From positions 1 through 64,000 of the forward strand of contig NZ_SOMG01000017.1 of NCBI RefSeq assembly GCF_004402045.1: a DNA stretch of 64,000 nucleotides, given 5' to 3'. The stretch comes from Lelliottia nimipressuralis. Lineage in GTDB: Bacteria; Pseudomonadota; Gammaproteobacteria; Enterobacterales; Enterobacteriaceae. The position numbers were made by a program, and so were the translations under genes. Positions 20,436-31,591 of the stretch are shown here, in pieces (position 1 is the stretch's first letter; each line of letters opens with the position of its first letter). The notes under the pieces are model-generated. The model made no database searches and had not been told where the DNA came from. It worked only from the letters and a program-made list of their open reading frames with translations.

Positions 20436-20452
20436 CGCAAATAAAGCCAGTG

Positions 20453-20482
20453 AACGCCACGTTTTTACGTGGCGTTTTTCTT
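20453..20482 (+). terminator. rho terminator
   Basis: A 10-bp perfect stem AACGCCACGT/ACGTGGCGTT with a TTTT loop and trailing TTTCTTTT, 17 bases after the rho stop codon. Confidence 0.93.
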
Positions 20483-20676
20483 TTATGGACTATACGCTAG
20501 TACCACCTACTCCCAATTTTGACCGGTCGGTGCGACAATAAGATTAATCGCACAGTAAAAACATTAATAGCTTGAATAATAAACAAATGGAATTGTGAGA
20601 GGTTTACTTTATACCTTCAGGCTCAGCGCCTTCATGGTTATACTTCCTTGACTAACATTTGTTGAGAACATCCATT

Positions 20677-21780
20677 GTGAACCTACTTGATACGTTTACT
20701 GAGCTAACCAGTATTTTCTTGTTTACCACCTGCTTTTTGTTTTTGGCCCGTAAGGTGGCGAAATATCTGGGATTAGTGGATAAACCCAACTTCCGTAAGC
20801 GCCATCAAGGTATGATTCCTCTGGTCGGGGGTATTTCTGTTTTCGCGGGTATCTGCTTTACATTTGCAATCGCTGATTACTACATTCCGCATGCCCGGTT
20901 GTACCTGACCTGCGCGACGATACTTGTCGTGGTTGGTGCTCTTGACGATCGTTACGATATTAGCGTCAAAATCCGCGCCTTCGTCCAGGCTGCGGTCGCT
21001 ATCGCCATGATGGTATTCGCAAAGTTACATTTGAGTAGTCTGGGCTATATATTTGGTTCCTGGGAGATGGTGCTCGGCCCGTTCGGCTATTTTCTGACAC
21101 TTTTTGCGGTATGGGTGGCGATTAATGCCTTCAACATGGTTGACGGTATTGATGGTTTGCTGGGCGGATTGTCCTGCGTCTCATTTGCTGCAATAGGTTT
21201 CATTTTATGGTTCGATGGACAATATAGCCTTGCGATGTGGTGTTTCGCCATGATTGCGGCCATCCTGCCTTATATCTTGTTAAATCTTGGTGCTTTGGGT
21301 CGGCGCTATAAAGTATTTATGGGTGATGCGGGCAGCACGCTTATCGGTTTTACTATCATCTGGATCTTGTTGGAAACCACTCAGGGTAACGTACACCCGA
21401 TCAGCCCGGTAACGGCGTTATGGATTATCGCTATCCCTTTAATGGATATGGTCGCGATTATGTATCGTCGTCTACGTAAAGGGATGAGTCCTTTCTCTGC
21501 TGACCGTCAGCATATTCATCATTTGATCATGCGAGCTGGATTCACTTCTCGGCAGGCATTTGTGCTTATTACACTGGCGGCTGCTATTCTTGCGGGGGTT
21601 GGCGTGACGGCGGAATATACTCATTTTGTGCCTGAGTGGGCCATGTTGGTATTGTTCTTGCTTGCTTTTTCACTCTATGGCTACTGCATTAAGCGCGCAT
21701 GGAAAGTAGCGCGATTCGTAAAACGCATTAAACGCAGGATGCGTCGTAACAGTGGCAAAAATACAACATTAACTAAGTAA
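20677..21780 (+). CDS. wecA: UDP-GlcNAc:undecaprenyl-phosphate GlcNAc-1-phosphate transferase
   Basis: A 367-residue polytopic inner-membrane enzyme that makes und-PP-GlcNAc (lipid I of ECA) and also starts many O antigens. About eleven hydrophobic segments span the length. The catalytic landmarks LVVVGALDDRYD, NAFNMVDGIDGL and the loop motif DRQHIHHLIM are present. I chose the GTG at 20677, giving the E. coli-like (M)NLLDTFTEL; a TTG at 20659 would add six residues. First gene of the wec operon; the 194 bp after the rho terminator must hold its promoter, which I could not place with confidence. Confidence 0.96.
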   Translation: MNLLDTFTELTSIFLFTTCFLFLARKVAKYLGLVDKPNFRKRHQGMIPLVGGISVFAGICFTFAIADYYIPHARLYLTCATILVVVGALDDRYDISVKIRAFVQAAVAIAMMVFAKLHLSSLGYIFGSWEMVLGPFGYFLTLFAVWVAINAFNMVDGIDGLLGGLSCVSFAAIGFILWFDGQYSLAMWCFAMIAAILPYILLNLGALGRRYKVFMGDAGSTLIGFTIIWILLETTQGNVHPISPVTALWIIAIPLMDMVAIMYRRLRKGMSPFSADRQHIHHLIMRAGFTSRQAFVLITLAAAILAGVGVTAEYTHFVPEWAMLVLFLLAFSLYGYCIKRAWKVARFVKRIKRRMRRNSGKNTTLTK

Positions 21781-21793
21781 AACCGGGACTATG

Positions 21794-22840
21794 ATGACTC
21801 AACCGTTGGCGGGAGCGAAATCAGTGGTAACTGAGAATGAACTGGATATTCGCGGTTTGTTTCGCGTGTTATGGGCAGGCAAACTTTGGATTGCGGGGAT
21901 CGCGCTGGGGTTTGCACTGTTAGCGCTGGCCTACACTTTCTTTGCAAAACAAGAGTGGAGCGCCACGGCAATCACAGACAGACCAACGGTTAACATGCTT
22001 GGGGGATACTATTCCCAGCAGCAATTCCTGCGAAACCTGGATATCAAAGCCAGTCTTGCCACGCCAGACCAGGCCTCCGTTATGGATGAAGCTTATAAAG
22101 AATTTGTGATGCAACTGGCTTCGTGGGATACGCGCCGCGATTTCTGGTCCCAGACGGATTATTACAAGCAACGCATGGTGGGTAACAGCAAGGTTGATGC
22201 CGCGCTGTTGGACGATCTGATTAACAATATTCAGTTTATGCCGGGCGATGCGCTGCGTAACGTGAATGATAGCGTCAAGCTGATTGCAGAAACCGCGCCG
22301 GATGCCAACAACCTGTTGCGCCAGTATGTCGCGTTTGCCAGCCAGCGTGCCGCAAGCCATCTCAATGAAGAGTTAAATGGTGCCTGGGCAGCTCGTACTA
22401 TCCAGATGAAAGCACAGGTCAAACGTCAGGAAGAGGTGGCAAAAGCCATTTTTGCTCGCCGCGTACACAATATTGAGCAGGCGCTTAAGATTGCTGAACA
22501 GCACAATATTTCCCGTACTGAGACTGACGTGCCGGCTGATGAACTGCCTGACTCAGAGATGTTCCTCCTTGGTCGCCCAATGCTGCAGGCACGCCTGGAA
22601 AACCTCCAGGCCGTTGGCCCCGATTTTGACCTCGATTACGATCAAAATCGTGCGATGCTCAATACGCTGAATGTAGGTCCATCCCTGGATCCACGTTTTC
22701 AGACCTATCGTTATTTGCGAACGCCTGAAGAGCCTGTAAAACGCGATAGCCCGCGTCGTGCATTCCTGATGATTATGTGGGGCATTGTGGGTGCACTGAC
22801 GGGCGCTGGCGTGGCGTTAACGCGTCGTCGCAGAAACTAA
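21794..22840 (+). CDS. wzzE: ECA polysaccharide chain-length modulator
   Basis: A 348-residue polysaccharide co-polymerase of the Wzz family. It has a first membrane segment near residues 35-50 (KLWIAGIALGFALLALAYTFF), a large periplasmic coiled region and a second membrane segment near the C-terminus (FLMIMWGIVGALTGAGVAL) before a basic tail. It sets the modal length of ECA chains, including cyclic ECA. Start: the second of two adjacent ATGs (21791 or 21794) matches the E. coli N-terminus. Confidence 0.95.
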   Translation: MTQPLAGAKSVVTENELDIRGLFRVLWAGKLWIAGIALGFALLALAYTFFAKQEWSATAITDRPTVNMLGGYYSQQQFLRNLDIKASLATPDQASVMDEAYKEFVMQLASWDTRRDFWSQTDYYKQRMVGNSKVDAALLDDLINNIQFMPGDALRNVNDSVKLIAETAPDANNLLRQYVAFASQRAASHLNEELNGAWAARTIQMKAQVKRQEEVAKAIFARRVHNIEQALKIAEQHNISRTETDVPADELPDSEMFLLGRPMLQARLENLQAVGPDFDLDYDQNRAMLNTLNVGPSLDPRFQTYRYLRTPEEPVKRDSPRRAFLMIMWGIVGALTGAGVALTRRRRN

Positions 22841-22852
22841 GAACGCCGTTTA

Positions 22853-22876
22853 CGATGAAGGTTACGGCCTTCATCG
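22853..22876 (+). other. Perfect hairpin in the wzzE-wecB gap
   Basis: CGATGAAGG, a 6-base loop and CCTTCATCG: a perfect 9-bp inverted repeat in the 56-bp space between wzzE and wecB, with no T-run. It could act as an RNA-processing or stability element that separates early from late wec gene expression (inference). Confidence 0.65.
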
Positions 22877-22896
22877 CCTAATCGAAGAGAATCGAT

Positions 22897-24027
22897 GTGA
22901 AAGTACTTACCGTATTTGGCACCAGGCCGGAGGCCATAAAAATGGCGCCTCTGGTTCATGCGCTGGCCAGCGATCCTGATATAGAAGCGAAAGTGTGCGT
23001 CACTGCCCAACACCGTGAGATGCTCGATCAGGTCTTAACGCTCTTTTCCATCGTCCCGGATTACGATCTTAATATTATGAAACCGGGACAGGGGTTGACG
23101 GAGATAACCTGTCGCATTCTGCAAGAGCTTAAGCCGATCCTGGAGTCATTCAAGCCTGACGTGGTGCTGGTCCACGGTGACACCACCACCACCGTGGCGA
23201 CAAGCCTGGCCGCATTTTATCAGCGTATTCCCGTGGGACATGTTGAGGCAGGTCTGCGCACCGGCAATCTTTATTCACCGTGGCCGGAGGAGGCCAACCG
23301 TACGCTAACCGGTCATCTGGCGATGTACCATTTTGCGCCAACGGAAAATTCCCGCCAGAACCTGCTGCGTGAAAATATCGCTGAGAACAAAATCTTTGTG
23401 ACCGGCAATACGGTTATTGATGCTTTGATAGGAGTTCGTGACCGTATATTGGCAAATAGCTCCCTTCAGCAAGACCTCGCTGCCCGCTATCCCTTCCTGC
23501 ACAACGGTAAAAAAACCATCCTGGTCACCGGTCACCGCCGCGAGAGCTTTGGCCGGGGTTTTGAGCAAATCTGCCATGCGCTGGCTGAAATTGCCGCGCA
23601 GAATGAAGATGTGCAGATTGTCTATCCGGTGCATCTCAACCCTAACGTCAGCGAGCCGGTTAACCGCATTCTGGGCCATGTCGACAATGTCCTACTGATT
23701 GAACCGCAGGACTACATGCCGTTTGTCTGGCTGATGAACCATGCCTGGCTGATCCTCACCGATTCCGGCGGAATTCAGGAAGAAGCGCCTTCTCTCGGTA
23801 AACCGGTGCTGGTGATGCGTGAAACGACCGAGCGTCCGGAAGCCGTCAAAGCGGGAACCGTGCGCCTGGTCGGAACCAACACACAGTTGATTGTCGAAGA
23901 GGTCACGCGCCTCCTGCACGACGATGAAGCGTATCAGGCGATGAGCCGAGCCCATAATCCTTATGGTGACGGGCAGGCTTGTGGCCGTATTTTGCATGCA
24001 CTTAAAAACAATCGGGTATCGCTATGA
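22897..24027 (+). CDS. wecB: UDP-GlcNAc 2-epimerase (non-hydrolysing)
   Basis: A 376-residue epimerase that converts UDP-GlcNAc to UDP-ManNAc, the first step toward the second ECA sugar. Landmarks: [15 protein letters not shown] at the N-terminus, [26 protein letters not shown] and [23 protein letters not shown] start at 22897, preceded by a weak GAGAATC site. Its stop overlaps the wecC start (ATGAG), so the two are translationally coupled. Confidence 0.97.
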   Translation: MKVLTVFGTRPEAIKMAPLVHALASDPDIEAKVCVTAQHREMLDQVLTLFSIVPDYDLNIMKPGQGLTEITCRILQELKPILESFKPDVVLVHGDTTTTVATSLAAFYQRIPVGHVEAGLRTGNLYSPWPEEANRTLTGHLAMYHFAPTENSRQNLLRENIAENKIFVTGNTVIDALIGVRDRILANSSLQQDLAARYPFLHNGKKTILVTGHRRESFGRGFEQICHALAEIAAQNEDVQIVYPVHLNPNVSEPVNRILGHVDNVLLIEPQDYMPFVWLMNHAWLILTDSGGIQEEAPSLGKPVLVMRETTERPEAVKAGTVRLVGTNTQLIVEEVTRLLHDDEAYQAMSRAHNPYGDGQACGRILHALKNNRVSL

Positions 24028-25286
24028 GTTTTACTACCATCTCTGTCATTGGTCTTGGCTACATCGGCTTGCCCACCGCGGCGGCGTTTGCCTCTCGTCA
24101 AAAACAGGTTGTCGGTGTGGATATCAACGCCCGCGCGGTGGAAACCATTAACCGTGGCGAAATTCATATTGTGGAGCCCGATCTCGACCGTGTGGTGAAA
24201 GAAGCGGTGGATGGAGGTTTCCTGCGTGCCAGTACAACACCTGTTGAAGCGGATGCGTACCTGATTGCCGTTCCAACGCCCTTTAAAGGTGACCACGAGC
24301 CCGACATGGCCTTCGTCGAGGCGGCAGCGAAATCCATTGCACCTGTGCTGAAGAAAGGGGCACTGGTGATTCTGGAGTCGACCTCTCCCGTCGGTGCTAC
24401 CGAGCAGATGGCACAGTGGCTGGCCGAAGCGCGCCCTGATTTACGCTTCCCGCAGCAGGCGGGCGAGCAGGCCGATATCAATATCGCCTACTGTCCGGAG
24501 CGCGTGCTGCCGGGCCAGGTCATGGTGGAACTGATTAAAAACGACCGCGTCATTGGCGGAATGACGCCAGTCTGTTCCGAACGTGCCAGCGCGCTGTACA
24601 AGATTTTCCTCGAAGGCGAATGCGTGGTGACCAACTCCCGCACCGCTGAGATGTGCAAGCTGACGGAAAACAGCTTCCGGGACGTGAATATCGCCTTCGC
24701 GAATGAACTGTCGCTGATTTGCGCCGATCAGGGAATTAACGTCTGGGAGTTGATCAGCCTGGCCAATCGCCATCCGCGCGTAAACATTCTCCAGCCTGGT
24801 CCGGGCGTGGGCGGACACTGTATCGCCGTCGACCCATGGTTTATCGTGGCGCAGAATCCTGCACAGGCTCGTCTGATCCGCACCGCGCGTGAAGTGAACG
24901 ACAGCAAACCTCACTGGGTGCTCAATCAGGTAAAAACCACGGTGGCGGATTGTCTGGCAGAGAGCGGCAAGCGCGCCAGCGAGCTGAAAATTGCCTGCTT
25001 TGGTCTGGCATTTAAACCGAACATTGACGACCTGCGCGAAAGCCCGGCAATGGAAATTGCTGAGATGATTGCCGAATGGCATAAGGGCGAAACGCTGGTG
25101 GTCGAGCCAAACATTCATGAGCTCCCGGCAAAACTGGCAGGCCACTGCACGCTGACAGCGCTGGACGATGCGCTGGCGACGGCGGATGTGCTGGTGCTGC
25201 TGGTGGATCATAAAGAATTTAAAGCGATGCCCGGTACTGCTGTTCGTCAGCAGTATATTGTGGATACCAAAGGCGTCTGGCGGTGA
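24024..25286 (+). CDS. wecC: UDP-N-acetyl-D-mannosamine dehydrogenase
   Basis: A 420-residue UDP-glucose/GDP-mannose dehydrogenase family member that oxidises UDP-ManNAc to UDP-ManNAcA with two NAD. The NAD-binding motif GLGYIG is at residues 10-15, and the catalytic cysteine lies in [15 protein letters not shown]. It ends in VDTKGVWR like E. coli WecC. In E. coli the next gene is rffG; here the stop overlaps the GTG of wecD instead. Confidence 0.97.
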   Translation: MSFTTISVIGLGYIGLPTAAAFASRQKQVVGVDINARAVETINRGEIHIVEPDLDRVVKEAVDGGFLRASTTPVEADAYLIAVPTPFKGDHEPDMAFVEAAAKSIAPVLKKGALVILESTSPVGATEQMAQWLAEARPDLRFPQQAGEQADINIAYCPERVLPGQVMVELIKNDRVIGGMTPVCSERASALYKIFLEGECVVTNSRTAEMCKLTENSFRDVNIAFANELSLICADQGINVWELISLANRHPRVNILQPGPGVGGHCIAVDPWFIVAQNPAQARLIRTAREVNDSKPHWVLNQVKTTVADCLAESGKRASELKIACFGLAFKPNIDDLRESPAMEIAEMIAEWHKGETLVVEPNIHELPAKLAGHCTLTALDDALATADVLVLLVDHKEFKAMPGTAVRQQYIVDTKGVWR

Positions 25287-25960
25287 GCAACCTGAATGGG
25301 GTACTCGAGCCTCTGCAATGGGAGAGTACCTTTTTCGGCCTGCCGTCGGCTATCGTGCGCCTGCGCAACGATGCGCCAGTACTGACTGAATCGGATTTTA
25401 CCGCCTGGCAACGGGTGCAGGCTAAGATCCCGGCGGACCGTGCTGACCTGCTTGACGCGCTCCAGCACCACGGTTTTCAGCTGGTTGAAGGTGAGGTAGA
25501 CCTTTCCATTACCCTTTCCCGCCACGATGCATCCGGCGCGGAAATGGCAACCGAACGGGATATTCCCGTGCTGCGTCAGATAGCGGCCCAGGCGTTCGCG
25601 CAGAGCCGCTTTCGCGCGCCCTGGTACGCACCTGACGATAGCGGACGTTTCTACGCCCAGTGGGTGGAGAATGCGGTCAAAGGCACGTTCGACCATGTCT
25701 GCCTGGTTTTTCGTGCAGCGGACGGTCAGATCCAGGGATTTGTCTCGCTGCGTAAGCTCAACGAGCGCGAGGCGCGTATTGGCTTATTAGCCGGGCGTGG
25801 CATGGGTGAGAAACTGATGCAGGCAGCGCTGCACTGGGCGCAGCAGCAAAAGCTCGTGACGCTGCGGGTGGCGACCCAGGTGGGTAACACCGCCGCGCTT
25901 AAACGTTATATTGCGAGTGGTGCCAACATCGACGCCACCGCCTACTGGTTATACAGGTGA
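25283..25960 (+). CDS. wecD: dTDP-4-amino-4,6-dideoxy-D-galactose acyltransferase
   Basis: A 225-residue GNAT-fold N-acetyltransferase that acetylates dTDP-Fuc4N to dTDP-Fuc4NAc. The conserved C-terminal half ([52 protein letters not shown]) is near E. coli WecD; the first 90 residues diverge more. The GTG start at 25283 overlaps the wecC stop (GTGA), the position where rffG starts in E. coli. It is followed 4 bp later by wecE. Confidence 0.94.
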   Translation: MSNLNGVLEPLQWESTFFGLPSAIVRLRNDAPVLTESDFTAWQRVQAKIPADRADLLDALQHHGFQLVEGEVDLSITLSRHDASGAEMATERDIPVLRQIAAQAFAQSRFRAPWYAPDDSGRFYAQWVENAVKGTFDHVCLVFRAADGQIQGFVSLRKLNEREARIGLLAGRGMGEKLMQAALHWAQQQKLVTLRVATQVGNTAALKRYIASGANIDATAYWLYR

Positions 25961-25964
25961 CAAG

Positions 25965-27095
25965 ATGATTCCATTTAACGCACCCCCCGTCGTCGGAACT
26001 GAACTCGACTATATGCAGTCTGCCATGGGCAGCGGCAAACTCTGCGGTGACGGCGGTTTTACCCGTCGCTGTCAGCAGTGGATGGAGCAGCGTTTTCGCA
26101 GTGCCAAAGTGCTGCTGACTCCGTCCTGTACGGCATCGCTGGAAATGGCGGCCCTGTTGTTGGATATCCAGCCCGGTGATGAAGTGATTATGCCGAGTTA
26201 TACCTTCGTCTCCACGGCGAACGCGTTTGTCCTGCGCGGGGCGAAAATCGTCTTTGTGGATATCCGCCCGGATACCATGAACATTGATGAGACGCTGATT
26301 GAAGCGGCGATCACTGACAAAACGCGAGCGATTGTTCCGGTTCACTACGCGGGCGTGGCCTGTGAAATGGACACCATCATGGCGCTCGCCAAAAAACATA
26401 ACCTGTATGTGGTGGAAGATGCTGCGCAGGGTGTGATGTCCACCTACAAGGGACGTGCGCTGGGTACCATCGGTCACATCGGCTGCTTTAGCTTCCACGA
26501 AACTAAAAACTACACCGCGGGTGGAGAAGGTGGTGCGACGCTGATTAACGATCGCGCGCTGGTTGAGCGTGCGGAAGTGATCCGCGAAAAAGGCACCAAC
26601 CGCAGCCAGTTCTTCCGCGGGCAGGTAGACAAATACACCTGGCGCGATATTGGCTCAAGCTATCTGATGGCGGATCTGCAGGCGGCGTACCTGTGGGCGC
26701 AGCTGGAAGCGGCGGAACGTATCAACCTTCAGCGTCTTTCCCTGTGGCAAACGTATTACGATGCGCTTGAGCCTCTGGCAAAAGCCGGGCGTATTGAACT
26801 GCCAACCATCCCGGCAGACTGCGTCCACAATGCCCACATGTTCTACATCAAGCTGCGCGATAACGACGACCGTAGCCAGCTCATCGCCTGGCTGAAAGAA
26901 GCCGAAATTATGGCGGTGTTCCACTATATCCCGCTGCATTCCAGTCCGGCCGGAGAAGCGTTTGGCACGTTTGCGGGTGAAGATCGCTACACTACCAAAG
27001 AAAGTGAGCGTTTGCTTCGCCTGCCACTGTTCTATAACCTCGCGCCAGTTAACCAGCGTACGGTGATCAATACCCTTCTGAGCTATTTCGGCTGA
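25965..27095 (+). CDS. wecE: dTDP-4-amino-4,6-dideoxygalactose transaminase
   Basis: A 376-residue PLP-dependent sugar aminotransferase of the DegT/DnrJ/EryC1 family that makes dTDP-Fuc4N from dTDP-4-keto-6-deoxyglucose. The PLP lysine is in FHETKNYTAGGEGG (about residue 181), and VVEDAAQGV holds the ring-binding aspartate. Its substrate needs RmlA/RmlB-type enzymes, whose usual ECA-locus copies are absent here. I chose the ATG at 25965 (MIPFNAPP), as in E. coli. Confidence 0.96.
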   Translation: MIPFNAPPVVGTELDYMQSAMGSGKLCGDGGFTRRCQQWMEQRFRSAKVLLTPSCTASLEMAALLLDIQPGDEVIMPSYTFVSTANAFVLRGAKIVFVDIRPDTMNIDETLIEAAITDKTRAIVPVHYAGVACEMDTIMALAKKHNLYVVEDAAQGVMSTYKGRALGTIGHIGCFSFHETKNYTAGGEGGATLINDRALVERAEVIREKGTNRSQFFRGQVDKYTWRDIGSSYLMADLQAAYLWAQLEAAERINLQRLSLWQTYYDALEPLAKAGRIELPTIPADCVHNAHMFYIKLRDNDDRSQLIAWLKEAEIMAVFHYIPLHSSPAGEAFGTFAGEDRYTTKESERLLRLPLFYNLAPVNQRTVINTLLSYFG

Positions 27096-27096
27096 T

Positions 27097-28347
27097 ATGT
27101 CTCTGGCAAAAGCATCGGTGTGGACCGCCGCGTCCACACTTGTAAAAATTGGCGCCGGTCTGCTGGTCGTCAAGCTGTTGGCCGTCTCCTTTGGCCCCTC
27201 CGGCGTGGGGCTGGCGGGTAATTTCCGCCAGCTTGTCACCGTCCTTGGCGTGCTGGCGGGTGCCGGTATCTTCAACGGCGTGACCAAATACGTTTCTCAG
27301 TACCATGATGATGCGGCTCAGCTTCGCAGGGTGGTGGGCACCTCTTCGGCGATGGTCACGGGTTTTTCGACCCTGATGGCGATAGTCTTTCTGCTGGCGG
27401 CGGCCCCCATCAGCCAGGGATTGTTCGGGCACACCCATTATCAGGGGCTGGTGCGTCTGGTTGCGTTGGTTCAGATGGGCATTGCCTGGGCTAACCTGCT
27501 GCTGGCGTTGATGAAAGGTTTTCGTGATGCTGCCGGGAACGCCCTTGCCTTAATCCTGGGCAGCGTCATTGGCGTTATTGCTTACTACTTCTGCTATCGC
27601 CTCGGTGGCTATGAAGGCGCGCTGCTCGGGCTGGCGCTGGTGCCGGCACTGGTTGTTGTTCCCGCGGCGCTTATGCTGATGCGTCGGGGCGTCATCCCGC
27701 TGAGCTACCTGAAACCGCAATGGGATAAGGTGCTTGCCAGCCAGCTGGGTAAATTTACCCTGATGGCGCTCATCACCTCCGTCACGCTACCTGTAGCCTA
27801 CGTGATGATGCGAAACCTGCTGGCGGCGCATTATAGCTGGGATGAAGTCGGGATCTGGCAGGGAGTAAGCAGCATTTCCGACGCCTACCTCCAGTTTATT
27901 ACGGCTTCCTTTAGCGTTTATTTGCTGCCAACATTATCGCGTCTGACGTCGAGGCAGGATATCACCCGTGAGATTTTCCGATCTCTGCGCTTTGTGTTGC
28001 CGGCTGTTGCGGCTGCCAGCTTTACCGTCTGGTTATTGCGCGATGTCGCCATCTGGCTGCTGTTCTCGGCGAAGTTCACCGCCATGCGCGATCTCTTTGC
28101 CTGGCAACTGGTGGGCGATGTGTTGAAAGTGGGTGCTTACGTTTTCGGCTATCTGGTGATTGCAAAAGCGTCCCTGCGGCTGTATATCCTGGCGGAAATT
28201 AGCCAGTTCGCATTACTGACCTCGTTCTCGCACTGGTTGATACCCGCACACGGTGCGTTGGGGGCGGCTCAGGCCTACATGGCAACCTATATCGTTTATT
28301 TCGCTGCCTGTTGCGGCGTATTTTTATTGTGGCGTAAACGCGCATGA
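27097..28347 (+). CDS. wzxE: Lipid III flippase WzxE
   Basis: A 416-residue polysaccharide flippase with about twelve membrane segments. It moves und-PP-linked ECA trisaccharide across the inner membrane. The N-terminus [21 protein letters not shown] is typical. It starts 1 base after the wecE stop and ends overlapping the wecF start by 4 bases. Confidence 0.96.
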   Translation: MSLAKASVWTAASTLVKIGAGLLVVKLLAVSFGPSGVGLAGNFRQLVTVLGVLAGAGIFNGVTKYVSQYHDDAAQLRRVVGTSSAMVTGFSTLMAIVFLLAAAPISQGLFGHTHYQGLVRLVALVQMGIAWANLLLALMKGFRDAAGNALALILGSVIGVIAYYFCYRLGGYEGALLGLALVPALVVVPAALMLMRRGVIPLSYLKPQWDKVLASQLGKFTLMALITSVTLPVAYVMMRNLLAAHYSWDEVGIWQGVSSISDAYLQFITASFSVYLLPTLSRLTSRQDITREIFRSLRFVLPAVAAASFTVWLLRDVAIWLLFSAKFTAMRDLFAWQLVGDVLKVGAYVFGYLVIAKASLRLYILAEISQFALLTSFSHWLIPAHGALGAAQAYMATYIVYFAACCGVFLLWRKRA

Positions 28348-29423
28348 CTGCACTGATTCACATCCTGGGATCGGATATCCCACACCATAACCAGACCGTT
28401 TTGCGGTTCTTCAACGACGAGCTGGCATCGGGTAATCCTGATGCGCGTGAGTTTATGGTTGCAGGTCAGGATAAGGGCCTGAGTTCAGCATTTCCGACGC
28501 TGAAGATCAGCTTCTGGCCGGATAAGGCCACGCTGGCGAAAGCGGTCATTGCCAAAGCCAAAGCGGATCGTGAGCAACGATTCTTCTTTCACGGACAGTT
28601 TAATACCGGCCTGTGGCTGGGGCTTCTCAGCGGGGGAATCAAGCCTTCCCAGTGTAGCTGGCATATCTGGGGAGCCGATCTCTACGAAGTCTCCCGCGGC
28701 TGGAAATTCCGTCTTTTCTATCCGCTGCGCCGTATGGCACAGGGAAGGGTGGGCTGTGTTTTTGCTACCCGTGGCGATCTCAACTATTTTGCGAAGCAGC
28801 ACCCGAACGTGCGCGGCGAATTACTCTATTTCCCAACCCGCATGGATCCGTCGCTAAACGCCATGGCGAATGACGCGGTGCGTGAAGGCAAGCTGACGAT
28901 CCTGGTGGGGAATTCCGGCGATCGCAGTAACGAACATGTGGCAGCGCTCAGAGCGGTGCATCAGCAGTTTGGCGACACGGTGAACGTGGTGGTGCCGATG
29001 GGCTATCCCGCCAATAATGACGCCTACATTGATGAGGTTAGCCATCAGGGGCTTGCGTTATTCAGCGCGGATAATTTGCATATTCTGCGGGATAAGCTGG
29101 AATTTGATGAGTATCTCGCGCTGCTGAGAAAATGCGACCTCGGGTATTTCATCTTTGCCCGTCAGCAGGGCATTGGCACACTTTGCTTGCTTATTCAGGC
29201 AGGGATCCCTTGCGTGCTAAACCGCGACAACCCGTTCTGGCAGGATATGGCCGAACAGCATCTTCCGGTGCTGTTCACCACCGATGTGCTCAATGAAGAG
29301 GTTGTTCGGGAAGCACAGCGACAGCTGGCGCTGGTGGATAAAAATTCCATCGACTTCTTTAGCCCGAATTACCTCACGCCGTGGCACCGTGCGCTGCGTA
29401 TCGCTGCAGGAGACAAAGCATGA
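28344..29423 (+). CDS. wecF: TDP-Fuc4NAc:lipid II Fuc4NAc transferase
   Basis: A 359-residue glycosyltransferase (family GT56) that adds the third ECA sugar, giving lipid III. Recognisable segments: [44 protein letters not shown] and a C-terminal nucleotide-sugar-binding half. No membrane segments; peripheral inner-membrane protein. Overlaps wzxE upstream and wzyE downstream (ATGA). Confidence 0.95.
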   Translation: MTALIHILGSDIPHHNQTVLRFFNDELASGNPDAREFMVAGQDKGLSSAFPTLKISFWPDKATLAKAVIAKAKADREQRFFFHGQFNTGLWLGLLSGGIKPSQCSWHIWGADLYEVSRGWKFRLFYPLRRMAQGRVGCVFATRGDLNYFAKQHPNVRGELLYFPTRMDPSLNAMANDAVREGKLTILVGNSGDRSNEHVAALRAVHQQFGDTVNVVVPMGYPANNDAYIDEVSHQGLALFSADNLHILRDKLEFDEYLALLRKCDLGYFIFARQQGIGTLCLLIQAGIPCVLNRDNPFWQDMAEQHLPVLFTTDVLNEEVVREAQRQLALVDKNSIDFFSPNYLTPWHRALRIAAGDKA

Positions 29424-30772
29424 GCCAGTTGCAATTCAGCGGGTTGCTGGTCGTTTGGCTCTTGAGCACCCTGTTTATCGCCACGCTCACCTGGTTCGAA
29501 TTCCGCCGAGTACGTTTCAACTTTAACGTGTTCTTCTCGTTATTGTTTCTGCTGACGTTCTTTTTTGGTTTCCCGCTGACCAGCATTCTGGTCTTCCGTT
29601 TTGACGTGAGCGTCGCGCCCCCGGAAATTCTGCTCCAGGCACTTCTGGCAGCGACCTGCTTCTATGCGGTGTACTACGTCACCTATAAAACGCGTCTGCG
29701 TTCCGTGCAGGCTGCCGCGCCGCGTCGGGCGCTTTTTACCATGAATCGAGTGGAGACCCACCTGACATGGGTGATGTTGATGACGATTGCCCTGGTCAGT
29801 GTCGGCATCTTCTTCATGCATAACGGCTTCCTGCTGTTCAAGCTCCACTCCTACAGCCAGATTTTTTCTGCCGAAGTCTCGGGCGTGGCGCTTAAGCGGT
29901 TCTTCTACTTCTTCATCCCGGCGATGCTGGTGATCTTCTTCCTGCGCCAGGACAGCAAAGCGTGGCTGTTCTTCCTGGTCAGCACCGTCGCGTTTGGCAT
30001 CCTGACCTACATGATTGTGGGCGGTACGCGCGCCAATATCATCATCGCCTTCGCCATCTTCCTGTTTATCGGCATCATCCGCGGCTGGATCTCGCTGTGG
30101 ATGCTGGTTGCGGCCGGGGTGTTTGGCATTGTGGGGATGTTCTGGCTGGCGCTGAAGCGATATGGAATGAACGTGGCAGGTGACGAGGCGTTTTACACGT
30201 TCCTTTACCTCACGCGCGATACATTCTCGCCGTGGGAAAACCTGGCATTACTGCTGCAAAATTACGACAAGATTGATTTCCAGGGGCTGGCGCCGATTGT
30301 TCGCGACTTCTACGTCTTTATCCCTTCCTGGCTATGGCCTGACCGGCCTGGCGTGGTGCTGAATACGGCGAACTACTTTACCTGGGAAGTGCTGAACAAC
30401 CATTCCGGTCTGGCAATCTCCCCTACGCTTATCGGTTCACTGGTGGTTATGGGGGGGGCGTGGTTCATTTTGCCCGGGGCGGTTGCCGTGGGGTTGATTA
30501 TTAAGTGGTTCGACTGGCTTTACCTGCGCGGCAACGAAGAGACTAATCGCTACAAAGCGGCCATTTTGCACAGCTTCTGCTTTGGTGCCATTTTCAATAT
30601 GATCGTTCTGGCGCGTGAAGGACTGGATTCGTTCGTATCACGCGTGGTGTTCTTTATGGTCGTTTTCGGCGTCTGCCTGTTGCTGGCCAAACTGTTGTAC
30701 TGGCTGTTTGACAGCGCAGGGCTTGTGCACAAGCGCGAGCGACAGGGCAGCACATCGCTGTCGCAAGTCTGA
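29420..30772 (+). CDS. wzyE: ECA polymerase WzyE
   Basis: A 450-residue polytopic polymerase (about eleven membrane segments) that links flipped trisaccharides into ECA chains in the periplasm. Conserved stretches: [20 protein letters not shown] and [21 protein letters not shown] chose the ATG at 29420, which overlaps the wecF stop and gives MSQLQFSGL; a longer in-frame start at 29381 lies inside wecF and is not needed. Confidence 0.95.
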   Translation: MSQLQFSGLLVVWLLSTLFIATLTWFEFRRVRFNFNVFFSLLFLLTFFFGFPLTSILVFRFDVSVAPPEILLQALLAATCFYAVYYVTYKTRLRSVQAAAPRRALFTMNRVETHLTWVMLMTIALVSVGIFFMHNGFLLFKLHSYSQIFSAEVSGVALKRFFYFFIPAMLVIFFLRQDSKAWLFFLVSTVAFGILTYMIVGGTRANIIIAFAIFLFIGIIRGWISLWMLVAAGVFGIVGMFWLALKRYGMNVAGDEAFYTFLYLTRDTFSPWENLALLLQNYDKIDFQGLAPIVRDFYVFIPSWLWPDRPGVVLNTANYFTWEVLNNHSGLAISPTLIGSLVVMGGAWFILPGAVAVGLIIKWFDWLYLRGNEETNRYKAAILHSFCFGAIFNMIVLAREGLDSFVSRVVFFMVVFGVCLLLAKLLYWLFDSAGLVHKRERQGSTSLSQV

Positions 30773-30784
30773 GTAAGGATAGTA

Positions 30785-31525
30785 ATGACTGATAACATTT
30801 CTGCACCGCGCTATGCGCTACGTGGTCTGCAGCTTATTGGCTGGCGCGACATGCAGCACGCGCTGGATTTTCTGTTCGCCGACGGCCAGATGAAATCCGG
30901 CACGCTGGTCGCCATCAATGCGGAAAAGATGCTGGCGGTGGAAGATAACGCCGAGGTCAAAAGCCTGATAGAAGCGGCTGAATTCAAATACGCGGACGGG
31001 ATCAGCGTGGTCCGCTCTATCCGTAAAAAGTTTCCTGATGCTAATGTTTCCCGCGTGGCGGGTGCCGATCTCTGGGAGCAGCTCATGGCTCGCGCAGGCG
31101 CGCAGGGCACGCCAGTGTTCCTGATTGGTGGGAAGCCAGAGATACTGGCTCAGACTGAGGAGAAACTGCGTCGTCAATGGAATGTTAATATTGTCGGCAG
31201 CCAGGATGGTTACTTCAAACCTGAAGATCGGCTGGCGCTGTTTGAGCGCGTTCGTGACAGCGGGGCGAAAATTGTCACCGTGGCGATGGGCTCCCCGCGC
31301 CAGGAGATCCTGATGCGTGACTGCCGTCAGGTTTGTCCGGATGCTCTCTATATGGGCGTCGGCGGCACGTACGACGTCTTTACCGGCCACGTTAAGCGCG
31401 CGCCGAAGGTTTGGCAAAATCTGGGGCTGGAGTGGCTGTATCGCCTGTTATCGCAACCGACGCGTATTAAACGACAGATCCGTCTGCTTCGCTACCTCGC
31501 CTGGCATTACACCGGAAAAATGTAA
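30785..31525 (+). CDS. wecG: UDP-ManNAcA transferase (lipid II synthase)
   Basis: A 246-residue family GT26 glycosyltransferase (WecG/TagA/CpsF) that adds ManNAcA to und-PP-GlcNAc. Motifs: [40 protein letters not shown] and [14 protein letters not shown]. The C-terminal basic segment helps membrane attachment. Last gene of the ECA operon; 12 bp separate it from wzyE. Confidence 0.96.
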   Translation: MTDNISAPRYALRGLQLIGWRDMQHALDFLFADGQMKSGTLVAINAEKMLAVEDNAEVKSLIEAAEFKYADGISVVRSIRKKFPDANVSRVAGADLWEQLMARAGAQGTPVFLIGGKPEILAQTEEKLRRQWNVNIVGSQDGYFKPEDRLALFERVRDSGAKIVTVAMGSPRQEILMRDCRQVCPDALYMGVGGTYDVFTGHVKRAPKVWQNLGLEWLYRLLSQPTRIKRQIRLLRYLAWHYTGKM

Positions 31526-31591
31526 TCAAAATGTAGCGCGATATGCTATTCGCGCTGCAACTCGCCTGCAAAACTGCTGATAATCTGTGCA

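Noticed and set aside
20520-20560. A promoter for the wec operon starting from TTGACC
   Set aside because: The good -10 candidate TAAGAT is only 14 bp away, too close; no alternative was convincing.
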